Assembly: GCA_951799425.1 (NCBI GenBank) | Contig: OX637391.1 | Span: forward strand, 50,749,069 to 50,813,068 | Length of the DNA stretch: 64,000 bases | Reading direction: 5' to 3' | Origin: Ilex aquifolium | Taxonomy: Eukaryota; Streptophyta; Magnoliopsida; Aquifoliales; Aquifoliaceae | Shown here: positions 1 to 10,560 of the stretch, piece by piece | Layout of the letters: the number at the start of each line of letters is the position of its first letter | How positions within the stretch are numbered: the first letter of the stretch is position 1 | Program-made: the position numbers and the translations under genes | Notes under the pieces: model-generated | Told to the model about the DNA's origin: nothing | Seen by the model: only the letters and a program-made list of their open reading frames with translations | Database searches by the model: none

Positions 1-1814
1 ATCAATGACCATTGTTTTGATTCCATCGACCCATGAAATTCACGTGAACTACAAAACCATAATTGGGACAACGGTCACGTGTGGCATGACCGAACATCAC
101 AATGCTTGGTATGAGCTTGCTTGTATTGTGAATGCCAAAGTATACAAAGTTGAATTCCAAAGGTGGTGTGTGACAATAGAGATGAACTGTAAATTTAGAT
201 ATTTTTTGTTTGAATATTGACAATTCATTGGGGTTAAACCATGAAAGATTTGTCTCTCATAAATATCTTAGCCCCGCGTAAATGTCCTATCTTTGATCGG
301 ATCGGAGAAAAGATTCGTCTAGTTCACGTTAACTAATCTGAACACATTTAACCGTTGAAAAAAAAAAGATACTATGGCATTTGGTCTTTTTCTTAACTAC
401 GCCTTATATTTTGACCCTTAAATACAACCTCAACTTTACTTTGTCCTATCAACTATATAATTTCTCACGTTACCCTCTCTCAACGATTTGAATTGACATC
501 ACGTCCTTACAAACCCAAAATTATGACATGATTAGCCCTGAAAGTATCTAATTATGTAAACACATACACATTTTCAATGTCTAGTGAAATGAATGATTGT
601 AGTAAGATATGCAACGCAAGAAACATTAGAATTAAGAGGATAATGAGAAACTAATGACCGTACTTGAAGATGTAACGCGAGACATGTGACAGTTGGGGGG
701 TCAATGTGAGGCATGCCCATAGTTGAAGGGACCCAACTGTAGTTTTCCCATGTGTTTTTTTATGTGAACCCAAATCATTCCTTGAGCAATAGGAAATACT
801 TATCTTCGAAAGTAGTCCGCTTTGAGTGGACGGGACGGCAGGGAAGTTCTTTGCTTTTGCATTCAAATCGACGATTTTAAGATCCAACAACAAAGACGGT
901 CAATAATCATTAGATGAATCGCTAATCTCAGTTACTTTTAGTTGGACATGAGAAGATGATATGTACTCATCCATTCAAACAGTATATCACAAGATCGAGT
1001 TAGAAATTACTCTCTCCAAAAATAGATAAGATTACCTATCACTTACCTCAACCGATTCAGTCTTAAACAGGAATTTTATGCATCGAATACATTAATTTTG
1101 GGTAAACATTACATTCCATCAAGAAGGTCATGAAGGATTCACAACCAGGCAAATGGAAGCTAGATTCTACAAACAAGAGACTGAGAAACATTTCCCCTTT
1201 TTATAGGAACATATACATACTTCTTCCTTTACTGGATCACCACAACCAAACACCCTAGAAATATAATTAATGTCCAAAAATTCTCTCAAAATATTCTTAA
1301 ACAAAACTAATATTATGATATTCACAAAAATAAAAATATTAAAATATTCAATACTTGCACTGAAAAGGAAAAACAATCCAATCTGTCTTGCCACCAAAGC
1401 CATAAAAGGGCATATAAGAGCATCAAATTAGATTATAATCCGGTGAACAATATAGTCAAGTATGAACAACTATCAGGCCACAGTCCCCCTAGCATAGACA
1501 CCCCTGGATTAAACAGGTAATACTGCAACCAACGAGCTACAGAACACTTCGGTCAGCTACGTTAATACACGCTCCCAAAACAAACTTATTCTTACAGTCA
1601 TCTTATTGTCATATTCCATGAGACTGATTTTGATTAATCACATTACAGCTTTAATTGAAATTAATTGCTTACATCTTAGAACCACAGCATAGAAAGAGTA
1701 CAAAAATCAGAAGTTAGATACATCACCATACACACAAACCTAACGTAATAAAGCAAGGTACTGACTGGGTTCCCATAGCAAGACCAGCTGTAAAGTCATA
1801 TTGAAGTTCTGCAA
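1..1814. other. 3' flank of RABF1, no gene seen
   Basis: AT-rich DNA downstream of the RABF1 stop codon. The part nearest 1814 should contain the 3' UTR of that minus-strand gene, but I could not fix a poly(A) site. Open frames here are short (80 codons or fewer) and show no domain I recognise. The frame at 5-220 on the plus strand has no recognisable motif and may be chance. Confidence 0.5.
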
Positions 1815-4800
1815 TCATGAAGGTGATGGGCGAGGCAATCGCTTAGCAATTTCCTGCCAAATAAAGCCACATGAAGAAAGAAAACTAATAAGCCCAACTC
1901 ATTGTCGAGAAGTAAACAAAACAACCTTTGTTCCCTTACAGAAACTGTTATTATTATACTCCTGTTCCTGTAGTGGAAATTCACCATTAACTAGGAAAAT
2001 GATTGCCTATAGAAAGACAGGTTGGAGAGAGAGAGAGAGTAGTGTACCTCAAACAGCTGATTTATATTATCTGCTGTCTTAGCAGACGTCTCGATAAAAA
2101 ACATCCCATTCTTTTCTGCATAGTCGGTGCCATCCTTCAAGGAGAAAAGTAAAGAAAAAAGACATAAAAATGTCAACAAAGAACAAACCAAAGAATTTGT
2201 CGATGCAAATGAAAAGCTGATGTATTAAGCTGTGGATTATGTCACTCACTTCAACTGATATTTCTCGCTTTTCTTGGAGATCAGCTTTGTTACCGACTAA
2301 AGCCATTACTATATCAGGACTTCCATGCTTTTGCAGTTCCTGTAAAATACCAAACTAATCAATGACTTCAATGTTTCAGAGGACAAGTACATTTGTAACA
2401 GGTGCAACTTATAGAATATGAGATAATACTGGGGCCTATGCTAGTCAGATTACAATATAACATCTCAAGAAAGCTCATTTGGAGCCAATAAATAATTTTC
2501 CAATATGTCACTTGAACTAATACTCTAATAACAAGAGTAAAAATATACTTTGTGAATAACTAGAAATTAACGGCAATGAGAACTGCCTACTTCAGTGCTC
2601 ATATTACTATCCACTTCACTGCAAGGGGAGCTTATCTAGATAACCATTGTTATGTCATTTATGTATGATTCATAACTAGGACTAGTATCATTTGCTCAAA
2701 CTCAAGGGATACTGAACCTTTGGCAACCAAAACACACACAAAAGTTGCATACATTGCCCTCACCTGTTTATTATCATTGTTGATGCCAAGTAGACAAGTA
2801 GTAGCTTATTTCATGAAGTATGAGATCAAAAAATTGTAAAAGAAAGACAAAAAACAACAAAGCAGTTTTGTGGGATCACGAAGTGAATTTTATTTTAAGT
2901 TGTTTTTCGGCAAAAAGATAAGTTGTGAGCTGGTAACAAATGGTACATAACATGATGGCGCACCCATTGGTTGGTTGGACCAATACAATCAACTTTGAAA
3001 GTCTAGGCGAATGACTAGAATTTTTTGGTCCAAAAGGAAGTATAATTGGTAGTTCTATTATTATTATTTGATTTATGAGTATTTGTTAGACTATGAGTAT
3101 TAGTTAGAATTTGATTAGGAAATTATTATAGAGTTTTAGTAGTATAGAATTTTAGAGTTTAATTATGAAACTCTTTTAGAATTTTAGTAGAAGAATAGTT
3201 TTATTTTGATAGTGGTCTTAGCTATAAATAGTGATGTAATCCCCACTATTTTTATTAAAGAGTGATATAATAAAAATTTAATTTTTTGTGAAAAATTGTG
3301 TATTTTGTGACTTAATCCTTGCGAGAGTTTGATATCTTTTTTTTTTTTTTTCTATTCTCTTATTTCTTCTTCTTCCATCCTACATCAATTTAGTATCAGA
3401 GTAAAACCCTGATCTGTCCCTTTGTCATATGTCGTTATTATTCTTGCCATAGTCATATCTTGCTGCCGAGTTGTTTGATTTCCGCAGTGCTGCTACTAGC
3501 TTGAAGAAGAGCTGCTCTAGGTTTGATTCTGGACTATAAAATCCAACCTGCCCTTTTTCTTTTAAAACATAATCTCAGCTCAATTCCTAATCTCTAATCC
3601 ATGTAACCAAAATTAGCCAAATTCCAGCCCAACAGTACCCAATCTGGAAAAATCTTCAGATCTATCCGTAACAACTTCCAAAATTACACAAACACCTCCA
3701 AACCTTTCTGAAATTACAAATTTACCCCTGAAGTTTCAAAAATTACACTTTGGCCTGCAAAAGTCAAAAATTACAGTTTGGTCCTAGAATTTTTTGAAAT
3801 TACAAATTGAACCTAGGATTTTCAAAAAATTTCTCAAAACTCTACTCCAATCAAGATCGTGACCAATGCCGAGTTAAGTGCTAGAGTTAAAGCACATGAT
3901 TTGCGATTAGATTCGCTCCAAGGATCAATAGATTCTCTCCAAGCATCTATCGCCTTAATAAAAGAAAATATGGAAGCCTTGATGGCCATTGTCCTAGATA
4001 AAAAAGGTAAAGGAGTGGAGATGCATGCAAATTATGATTCCTCCTCATCGGCTATCAATCAACAACCAATCCTCTCACAAGTCCCTCCACCACAAGGCCC
4101 AGTTTAAGAAGACCCAAGATTGTTTGATTTTGATAAAGGGATTAAACAAGAGGATGGAGATTTCCACGGGGATAATAATCCCAAAATATTCTTTAATTGG
4201 TTGCATAGCCTTGAAAACTTCTTCAGATAACATCGTTTGACTGATGAGAGGAAAGTATTCTTTGCAGAATCGAAGTTAAAGGGAGTAGCAAGGCTTTGGT
4301 GGGTAAAGTATCAACTCACTCACTTGGATAGATCATGGGTAAAAAAAAAAAATAAAAAAAAAAAAAAAATAAAAAAAAAAAAAAAAAAAAAAAAAAACTC
4401 ACTTGGATAGATCATGGGATGATATGAAGACTGCTTTGACTCGCTACTTTGTGCCTGCTATTTATAAGTAACGAGCTCATCTATAGTTCACACAGTTGAA
4501 TCAAGGAAGTATGTCTGTCGAGGAGTATACAGAAAAATTCTACAACTTGGCCATCCGATCAAAGTTCCCATGGATTGAGGATGTGATGATTGTCATGTAC
4601 TGCGAAGATCTCAATTCACAGATTTCCATGATTTTAGCTGCAAGTAAACTTTACACCATGGCAGATACAGTTCAGGTTGCCTATCAGATGGAAGATGAGT
4701 TGAAAAAGAGATCACCTATGAGATCTTCTATGGCACCTCCAACCCGAATCGAGAGAATTGTCATACATGCAAGTCAAGGTAAGTCTACCAATAAACCCCA

Positions 4801-7800
4801 AGAGAATACTTTTACTCCAATCAAACCATCTTGAGTTAGTGCTAATTCTTCTTCTCAAGGGAGTAATAATCTAGGACGAGATGTTTTAATTGTTATGGTT
4901 TTGGTCATATCTCTTTTCTATGCCCTTCAAAATTTGTTGCTATCGTTGAAAAGGAAAATTCCAAGGTGCATAATAATTCTGATGAGCTAGAATTTGAAAC
5001 TGAAATTGTAGAACCTCTTGATATGGGTGAGGTTAATTTTGATAATTTGGATGATGATCATTTTGTGGGTGTTATCCGTCCTCTACTTATTGCTAATAAA
5101 GAGGCTGCTAATGATGAGTTTATTCATCGAGGAAAAATCTTTCAGACAAGAGTTAGTTGGGAAGGACAGATATGCTCGTTAGTGATTGATACGAGAAGTT
5201 GCACAAATGTAGTATCAAAAGAGATCATGAAAAAACTAAATTTGAATATGAAAGTTAAACCACATCGAAAAATGTAGCATGAATTATTAATACCATGATG
5301 AAAATTGATAAGAGATGTCCAGTTACATTCACCATTAGAAGCCTTAAGGAGACCGCCATATGTGATGTGTTGCCTCTCAAGCTTTGTCATATACTTTTAG
5401 GGCGCACCTGGATATGTGATTGTGATGCACAACATGCAGGACGTGCTAATACTTATTCTTTTGTAATTGGGAGAAAGAAGTATACTCGTATTTGTGCTAC
5501 AGATACGGATACATTACAATTGAAAAAGAGTTCATTATTGATTCAGAGAGATTCTCTGTCAGATGGTATTCTTGACCCTCCACCTTACTCGCCAGAGTAG
5601 AGTTCTTTTCAGCGGAGGAGAATTGATGGCGCAACCATTGGTTGGTTGGACTAATACAATCGACTTTGGAAGCCTAAGCGAAAGATTAAGAATTTTTAGT
5701 TCAAAGGGAAGTGTAATTGGTAGTTTTATTATTATTATTTGATTTAGGAGTATTAGTTAGAATTTGATTAGGAAATTATTATACAATTTTAGTAATATAG
5801 GAGTTTAAGAGTTTGATTATGGAACTCTCTTAGAATTTTATTAGGAGAAGTTTGATTTTAGTAGGGAACTTGGCCAATAAATATCGATGTAATCCCCACT
5901 ATTTTTATTAGAAAGTGATATAGTAAAAATTTGTTTATCTGTGAAGAATTTTATGTGTTTCTTGACCTAATCCTTGCGAGTGTTTGGTATCTCTTCTTCG
6001 TTTGATTCTCATATTTCTTCTTCTTCTGTCAAACATCATACCATCTTCTCGATAAAGCAAAAGCGTAACGCCTTAATACATAACTCCACATAAGTATTCA
6101 AAAACTTCTTTTTTATGGTCTGATTAAGATCTTATGGGCCTTTAGATTGTGAATTTCAAAAGGCTTACAAAATTGATGGAAACTGGAAATTTATAGTGTC
6201 CTTCGATAATGAGGTATTCTAATTTTCAACAACTCAAAATTTAACCAGTTTCGACCTTCAAAAAGAAAATCTATTCCACATAACCCCTTTTCTATGATTT
6301 CACATAGTTATATTGATAAGGCCAAAACTTATGCTCAATCCCAACTCTAAAGCTGCCATTGCATTGCAGTCTCAACAAAAGGTCATATAAGATTATTGTA
6401 TCAGGTTCTTTGCCCCTAGATGCAGAGTGAAGAATATGAGAAAGCCATCCAGCCTTCAACAAGAAGACAATAATAAGAACAAACACAAAATATAAAATAG
6501 CCCATTTCTAGACATACAAGTAATACCTTAACCCAGTACTGTGCTTTGGTGAATGATTCAGGACTTGTTATATCATATACAACAACTGCAACTGCAGCAC
6601 CACGGTAATAAAGTGGTGCTAGTGCTGCATACCTGAGCAAGACAATCAGAAGTTAAAAACTCTCCTAAATGAGTCTTCATGGTATAGGTTTATGTATTAC
6701 TACTTAATTACACCCTCTGCTTAAGCTTTTAGATGAGATGGAATTCAAAAGTATAGAAAGGAGAAGGAGGAAGAAAAGTAAGTGAAGAGAAAGAAGAGTG
6801 GCCTCTTGAAACTATCTTAGATGGGCGTTTGACCATGAAATTTTCTGCAGCAAAGGGGAGCATAATTACAGAAACAATACCTTTCTTGGCCAGCAGTGTC
6901 CCATATTTCGAATTTGACTGTCGTAGAATCTTGCAATGCAATCGTCTGCGACAAGAATGAAGCTCCAATAGTAACCTGGAATCATAGGAAATTAACAAAT
7001 GAATGTAAATTTATCAGGAACCTGCACAGGGTTTTTAGGAGAGAGGGCAGATGGTTACATTCACCGACACATAAGTGGTTGGCCAAAAATAAACACACAA
7101 GATGTTACCAGTTGCATGATTGGCTATCCAATAAGTATAGAGTAACAACCTGGAATCATTACCTTGGATGTTGGGTCAAACTGACCACGAACAAAGCGAA
7201 GAACAATGCAACTTTTTCCAACTCCAGAATCACCTAACAGCACAAGCTGTGCACAATAGTAGAACAGGAAATTAGTGGCATTGATGCAGAAAGAGGAGGA
7301 TCCAATATTAGCTTGCCTCAAATTTGAGATCAGAAAATCATATAACTAAATCCTGTACACTTTACCAATACCACACACCCCTTCCCCAACACACTTTCAC
7401 AGATAAAGAGGATACATAAATAGTACAATAAGAACTCAAACCCCATGCACCTACTAGAGGAAAAGAGATTCTTCGTGCTTCTAAATCTCAAACAGGAAAA
7501 GCTTTACTTGTTAAATGGGGCTTTGAAGTTTGAAGTCTCAGTTTGTCTATGCATTCTTTTTAACAAGTGGTGGGATCACAGCAAGATGAATCTTTCTGAT
7601 GTTACTTATGTTGGACAAATCATATGAATGTCAGAGACCAGCAATTTCCACTTCAATTACACCCTTCTTCTAGATATGATATCCCTTGACTACCAACAAT
7701 GGTATTGCAGAGTAATTACATCCTTGACACAAGGAAAACTCTAATATGTCAAAACCTGTTGGAACTTTGACTTATCTGTTATCAGGAATCCATTCACTTC

Positions 7801-10330
7801 TTTTTAGTATATATGTTGGCATGTATCGCTCCCGTTTCGCATCTATCGCTCTCATCCATTCTCATTCATGTTTGAACATGTAGTTCCTAACTACCCGCAG
7901 TAAGTAAGTTAAATATAGCCAACCTAGTCATTCTCTTCCTTAGATCATGCATGAAACTTGGATGGAATTCTATGATCACATAATATTCAAGACAAACACC
8001 ATAGGAAAAATCCAAACTACCAGAATCCCTGTTCTACTTCACCAATTGAAGCGTCGAAATCAATTACACAGGTAATCACAAATAACTTTATTAAATTGCT
8101 TGGAACAAAGCATTTGAAATTGGAAGTTCATATAAGCAATAAACAGAAAGGATTAACTGCATGAGTTTCAAATTTATCTTCAATTCGTAGAGGACTCTAC
8201 AGAGAAGAAACAGTGTGGATGTGTTTAAGGATTTGGAATTTCTTACGTTATGGCTGAGAGTTTTATGTACTCCTACAAAAGAGATAAAGAATGGGAAGTT
8301 GTAGAAGAATTTCAAAGAAGGAAGTAAATGCCGATTGTCGAGTAATGAAGTGAAAGAGAGGTCAACAAAATAGCAACCTACGAATTATATAAGTATTGTA
8401 GTAAACTACTGATCAAAGCAAGTAAAAACTCCCCTAAAAAGATACAAATTTACACTGAATAAGACAGTGCTCTAAGTGGCACAAAAACCCTCGTCACAGA
8501 AGAAATGTTTTTATTTGTTGAGCAAAGTGCTATTGTTTCTGCCAATGAAGATGTTGATTGGGTCGGCTCACCGACAGACGGATAGGAGGTCTACGACTGG
8601 GCACATTTTTCTTTTGATTTTAGATGGAAATCTTGTGACGTGGATGAGTAAGAAGTAAAGAGTTGTCGCACGGTCGAATGCAAAAACAGAGTATAGAGCA
8701 ATGGCTTGTGAGCTTATTTGGCTGAAAACCTTACTAAGTGAGCTTGGAGTTGAGGTGTCTCATCCCATGAGAATATTCTTTGATAATCAAGCAACAACTC
8801 ACATTGTTTCCTCTTTATTCCCTTTCTAAATTGTTGTATAGTCAATCCCACTCTCAGTGAAAGATAAATAGAGGTCTAAAATGCTTCCTTTGTAATCAAC
8901 TCTTCCAAAATTCTTCCTTTAAAGCCCATAATATAAAATTAACCCAGTTTGGTCTCTATTGACCAAATATGCCAGGACTGATAAGCTAACTATATAACAA
9001 TTGATATTATTTGCACAAAGTTCTAATTTGTTACTATTTGAACCTACGATCTTGTGGTTGTTAGTCCATTTTACCATTGCACCAGATAAGACCTGTTACA
9101 TGCTTAATTTTTAATTATATAATATTAGAGGTAGTTATTAGGAAGTTATTAGTGAGTGGATTAGTGATAGAGTATTTGTGGGAAGTTTTCTAGGTGGTTT
9201 TCTAGGTAGTGGGTATGTTGGTTATGTATATAGTTATTTTCATTATGTATTTAAAGTTCTCATTCTTAATGAAATTGACATGTTAGATTTTGAGATAAGC
9301 TTTCTTGTGAAGTTTGGAGAAGCTCTTCTCGAATTGAACCACCTAAGGTTTTCAACTCCCCTCGGAGCGGGTTTTTCTTTTCCCAATTCTATTTTTTGTC
9401 TATTTTCTGAATTTATCAAAGTGTGCACGTAACAAGACCTCTCATCAAAACACACAATGATGCATACATCTTCCCTATGTTTAGGAATAAGAATGAGATG
9501 CAAAAACTAGATACAAAATACTCAATACTGGGAGCTGTACTATTATCATACAGTTTGAATATAACTAGTTCACCGTAATATCCTCGATTCCTTAGCTTTT
9601 CATCCTCTTTAAGTTTTGACCCATGAAAAATAATTAATATGACATCAAAGTTAAAATAATAGCCAATTATAGACACAATCATCTCATCAACATATATACT
9701 ATTGATTAGGCAAATGCTAGTCTTGGCCTGCCCTCTAGTGCCTCGCTTAACAAACAACAGACATTTTGGAATCTAATTTCGAATTCTTTCAATTTTTCAC
9801 ATGAATGCTTCTCTTTCCTAGAATAACGCTGATGATCCCAAGGGCATAAAGCGATTATCCCAGTATAGTGGACTTTGATAGAAGTTAATTACAACGATTA
9901 TAGGTTTCCAAGCATTTAACACCCAAGTGAACATGCAATGTACCTTCACGCGTAGGTTTTTGGGGTCATTTGCACCACCGTTCTCCGAATTAAGTCCACC
10001 CACCTGCCCCAAATTCCTATCTGCAAAAACCACCAAACACCCCAGCCAAATCAATCAAAATTAGCAACTACTCTCAAAAGGGTAACTGATTCAAAGCTTC
10101 ACATAAACAATTAAAACTAAATCAAACGCTACTGAGCCAACGGACTTCACCACGAACCAACCTTGGGCAGCTCAACATCAATTAAATCTTTTACAGCTCA
10201 AATACCAAAGAAATTGGGGAAGTAATAAAGATGACAACAGGTATTTAACAACAACTATTAGAAATTAGAAGACCCTAGCAAGAAATTGGATGTGGGTATT
10301 TTTACCTGGAAGAGAGGAAGAGCAACCCAT
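1815..10330 (-). CDS. RABF1: RABF1/ARA6-type plant Rab5 small GTPase, eight exons
   Basis: A plant-unique Rab5 GTPase that acts on endosomes and in endosome-to-plasma-membrane/vacuole traffic. Coding exons on the minus strand are 10306-10330, 9944-10020, 7163-7246, 6881-6975, 6527-6632, 2250-2339, 2048-2134 and 1815-1853. All introns are GT-AG and the reading phase closes exactly to 200 codons (family about 200). The start MGCSSSLP gives Gly2 for myristoylation and Cys3 for palmitoylation. The C-terminus KRLPRPSPS lacks the prenylated Cys pair of ordinary Rabs, the defining ARA6 trait. GTPase motifs are all present: P-loop GDSGVGKS (39-46), switch region TIGASF (64-69), WDTAGQER (87-94, with the catalytic Gln), NKAD (146-149) and ETSAK (174-178). 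Introns 2 (2.7 kb) and 5 (4.2 kb) are enlarged by transposons, both inserted in the plus orientation. I see no disabling change, so the gene is probably functional. Its regulation cannot be read beyond a CT-rich 5' leader. Confidence 0.96.
2953..3387 (+). repeat. 5' LTR of the intron-5 gypsy-type element
   Basis: About 435 bp. Aligns along its length with 5624-6038; shared blocks include TTGGTTGGAC, the TTATTATTATTTGATTTA segment, GTAATCCCCACTATTTTTAT and CTTGCGAG. It is longer than its partner partly because of a T-homopolymer near 3340. Confidence 0.85.
3390..3402 (+). other. Primer binding site (tRNA-iMet-like)
   Basis: TTAGTATCAGAGT lies 2 bp after the 5' LTR and resembles the usual TGGTATCAGAGC site complementary to the initiator-Met tRNA 3' end, with decay at the edges. 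Confidence 0.7.
3859..5600 (+). pseudogene. Decayed gag-protease region of the gypsy-type element
   Basis: The first part encodes a heptad-like N-terminal segment ([19 protein letters not shown]), which probably started at ATG where GTG now stands at 3859. A typical Ty3-gypsy gag core follows ([12 protein letters not shown], then [10 protein letters not shown], then [18 protein letters not shown], then [13 protein letters not shown]). It is broken by in-frame stops and by a secondary A-tract insertion at 4318-4418. A CCHC zinc knuckle, [14 protein letters not shown], lies around 4889-4931. The protease-like part at about 5120-5500 has [12 protein letters not shown] where a DSGA-type active site is expected, so the catalytic motif is damaged, followed by CHILLGRTW. 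The last codons stop at 5600, just before the purine tract. It is non-functional. Confidence 0.85.
4318..4418 (+). repeat. A-tract insertion flanked by a perfect 22-bp direct repeat
   Basis: A stretch of 57 bp, almost pure A with two interrupting T's plus one leading T (4340-4396), is bounded by two identical 22-bp copies at 4318-4339 and 4397-4418 (beginning ACTCACTTGG, ending TCATGGG). Removing one copy and the A-tract restores a continuous gag frame (RSW then DDMKTAL). This looks like target-primed retroposition that delivered only a poly(A) tail, with its target-site duplication. Slippage or an assembly artefact is the alternative. Confidence 0.75.
5611..5623 (+). other. Polypurine tract
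   Basis: AGCGGAGGAGAAT directly abuts the 3' LTR start TGATGG, as expected for plus-strand priming. Confidence 0.7.
5624..6038 (+). repeat. 3' LTR of the intron-5 gypsy-type element
   Basis: About 415 bp, partner of 2953-3387. It begins TGATGGCGCAACC and ends AAACATCA, then the imperfect target duplication TACCA. Confidence 0.85.
8551..8826 (+). pseudogene. Ty1-copia RNase H fragment in RABF1 intron 2
   Basis: Conceptual translation gives [10 protein letters not shown], then after a one-base frame change RRSTTGHIF...LVTWMSKK, then after a stop [26 protein letters not shown] and [12 protein letters not shown]. This is the copia RNase H signature (D-DWAG...RRSTSG...SKKQ...S-AE-EYRA...DN-A). 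A frameshift, a stop and missing ends show it is dead. The strand is opposite to RABF1. Confidence 0.88.
9030..9090 (-). repeat. tRNA-derived SINE-like head
   Basis: On the minus strand TGGTGCAATGGTAAAA resembles a pol III A box, and about 35 nt later TAGGTTCAAATAG resembles a B box. It sits beside the solo LTR insertion point. No 3' end or target duplication was identified. Confidence 0.35.
9094..9434 (+). mobile_element. Solo LTR with perfect 5-bp target duplication
   Basis: A 341-bp unit starting TGTTACATGC and ending GTGCACGTAACA, flanked by AGACC on both sides (9089-9093 and 9435-9439). It shares the termini and internal segments (TTTCTAGGTAGT, AAGCTTTCTTGTGAA, CCTCGGAGCGGGT-like) with the LTRs at 38279 and 39059, so it is the same family. 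No internal region or second LTR is present, which indicates LTR-LTR recombination. It lies in RABF1 intron 2. Confidence 0.88.
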
Positions 10331-10447
10331 GGCAAAGTGAGACTGTCGGATATGACAAAAGTGTTTGTAATATCACAGATATATCTATGTATTTGTCTTG
10401 CTGTATTTGTAATTTTAGGGTTTAACGTACATAAGAGTAGGGTAATG

Positions 10448-10483
<36 letters not shown>

Positions 10484-10560
10484 AGTGGCGGAGGATTGCT
10501 CAAGGTAATGGTTGTTGGCAGGGTTGTCAACGGTGGCAGAATGTGGTTTTTTGATGCCAC
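10331..10560 (-). promoter_or_regulatory. RABF1 5' leader and proximal promoter
   Basis: Upstream of the RABF1 ATG on the minus strand. It contains a CT-rich run (the GA repeat at about 10449-10483 on the plus strand), typical of plant 5' leaders. The transcription start and a TATA box could not be fixed. A shadow frame of low-complexity Ser/Leu codons here is not a gene. Confidence 0.45.

Larger units (their letters stand above)
2953..6038 (+). mobile_element. Ty3-gypsy-type LTR element lacking RT and integrase, in RABF1 intron 5
   Basis: A 3.09 kb element antisense to the host gene. It has LTR-like direct repeats at both ends, each running from TGATGGCGCA to ACATCA. A tRNA-Met-like primer site follows the 5' LTR and a purine-rich tract precedes the 3' LTR. 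The flanking 5 bp are TAACA (2948-2952) and TACCA (6039-6043), a target duplication with one mismatch. The interior encodes gag, a zinc knuckle and an aspartic-protease-like region, and then passes straight to the purine tract with no reverse transcriptase, RNase H or integrase. This layout resembles the described TR-GAG non-autonomous class. The LTRs differ by many substitutions and indels and the frames carry stops, so the insertion is old. Confidence 0.88.

Noticed and set aside
5..220. 71-codon plus-strand frame at the window edge
   Set aside because: No domain recognised, and an equally long frame is open on the opposite strand.
9030..9090. A true tRNA gene on the minus strand
   Set aside because: A and B box-like motifs are present but no cloverleaf or acceptor stem can be formed; at most a SINE head.
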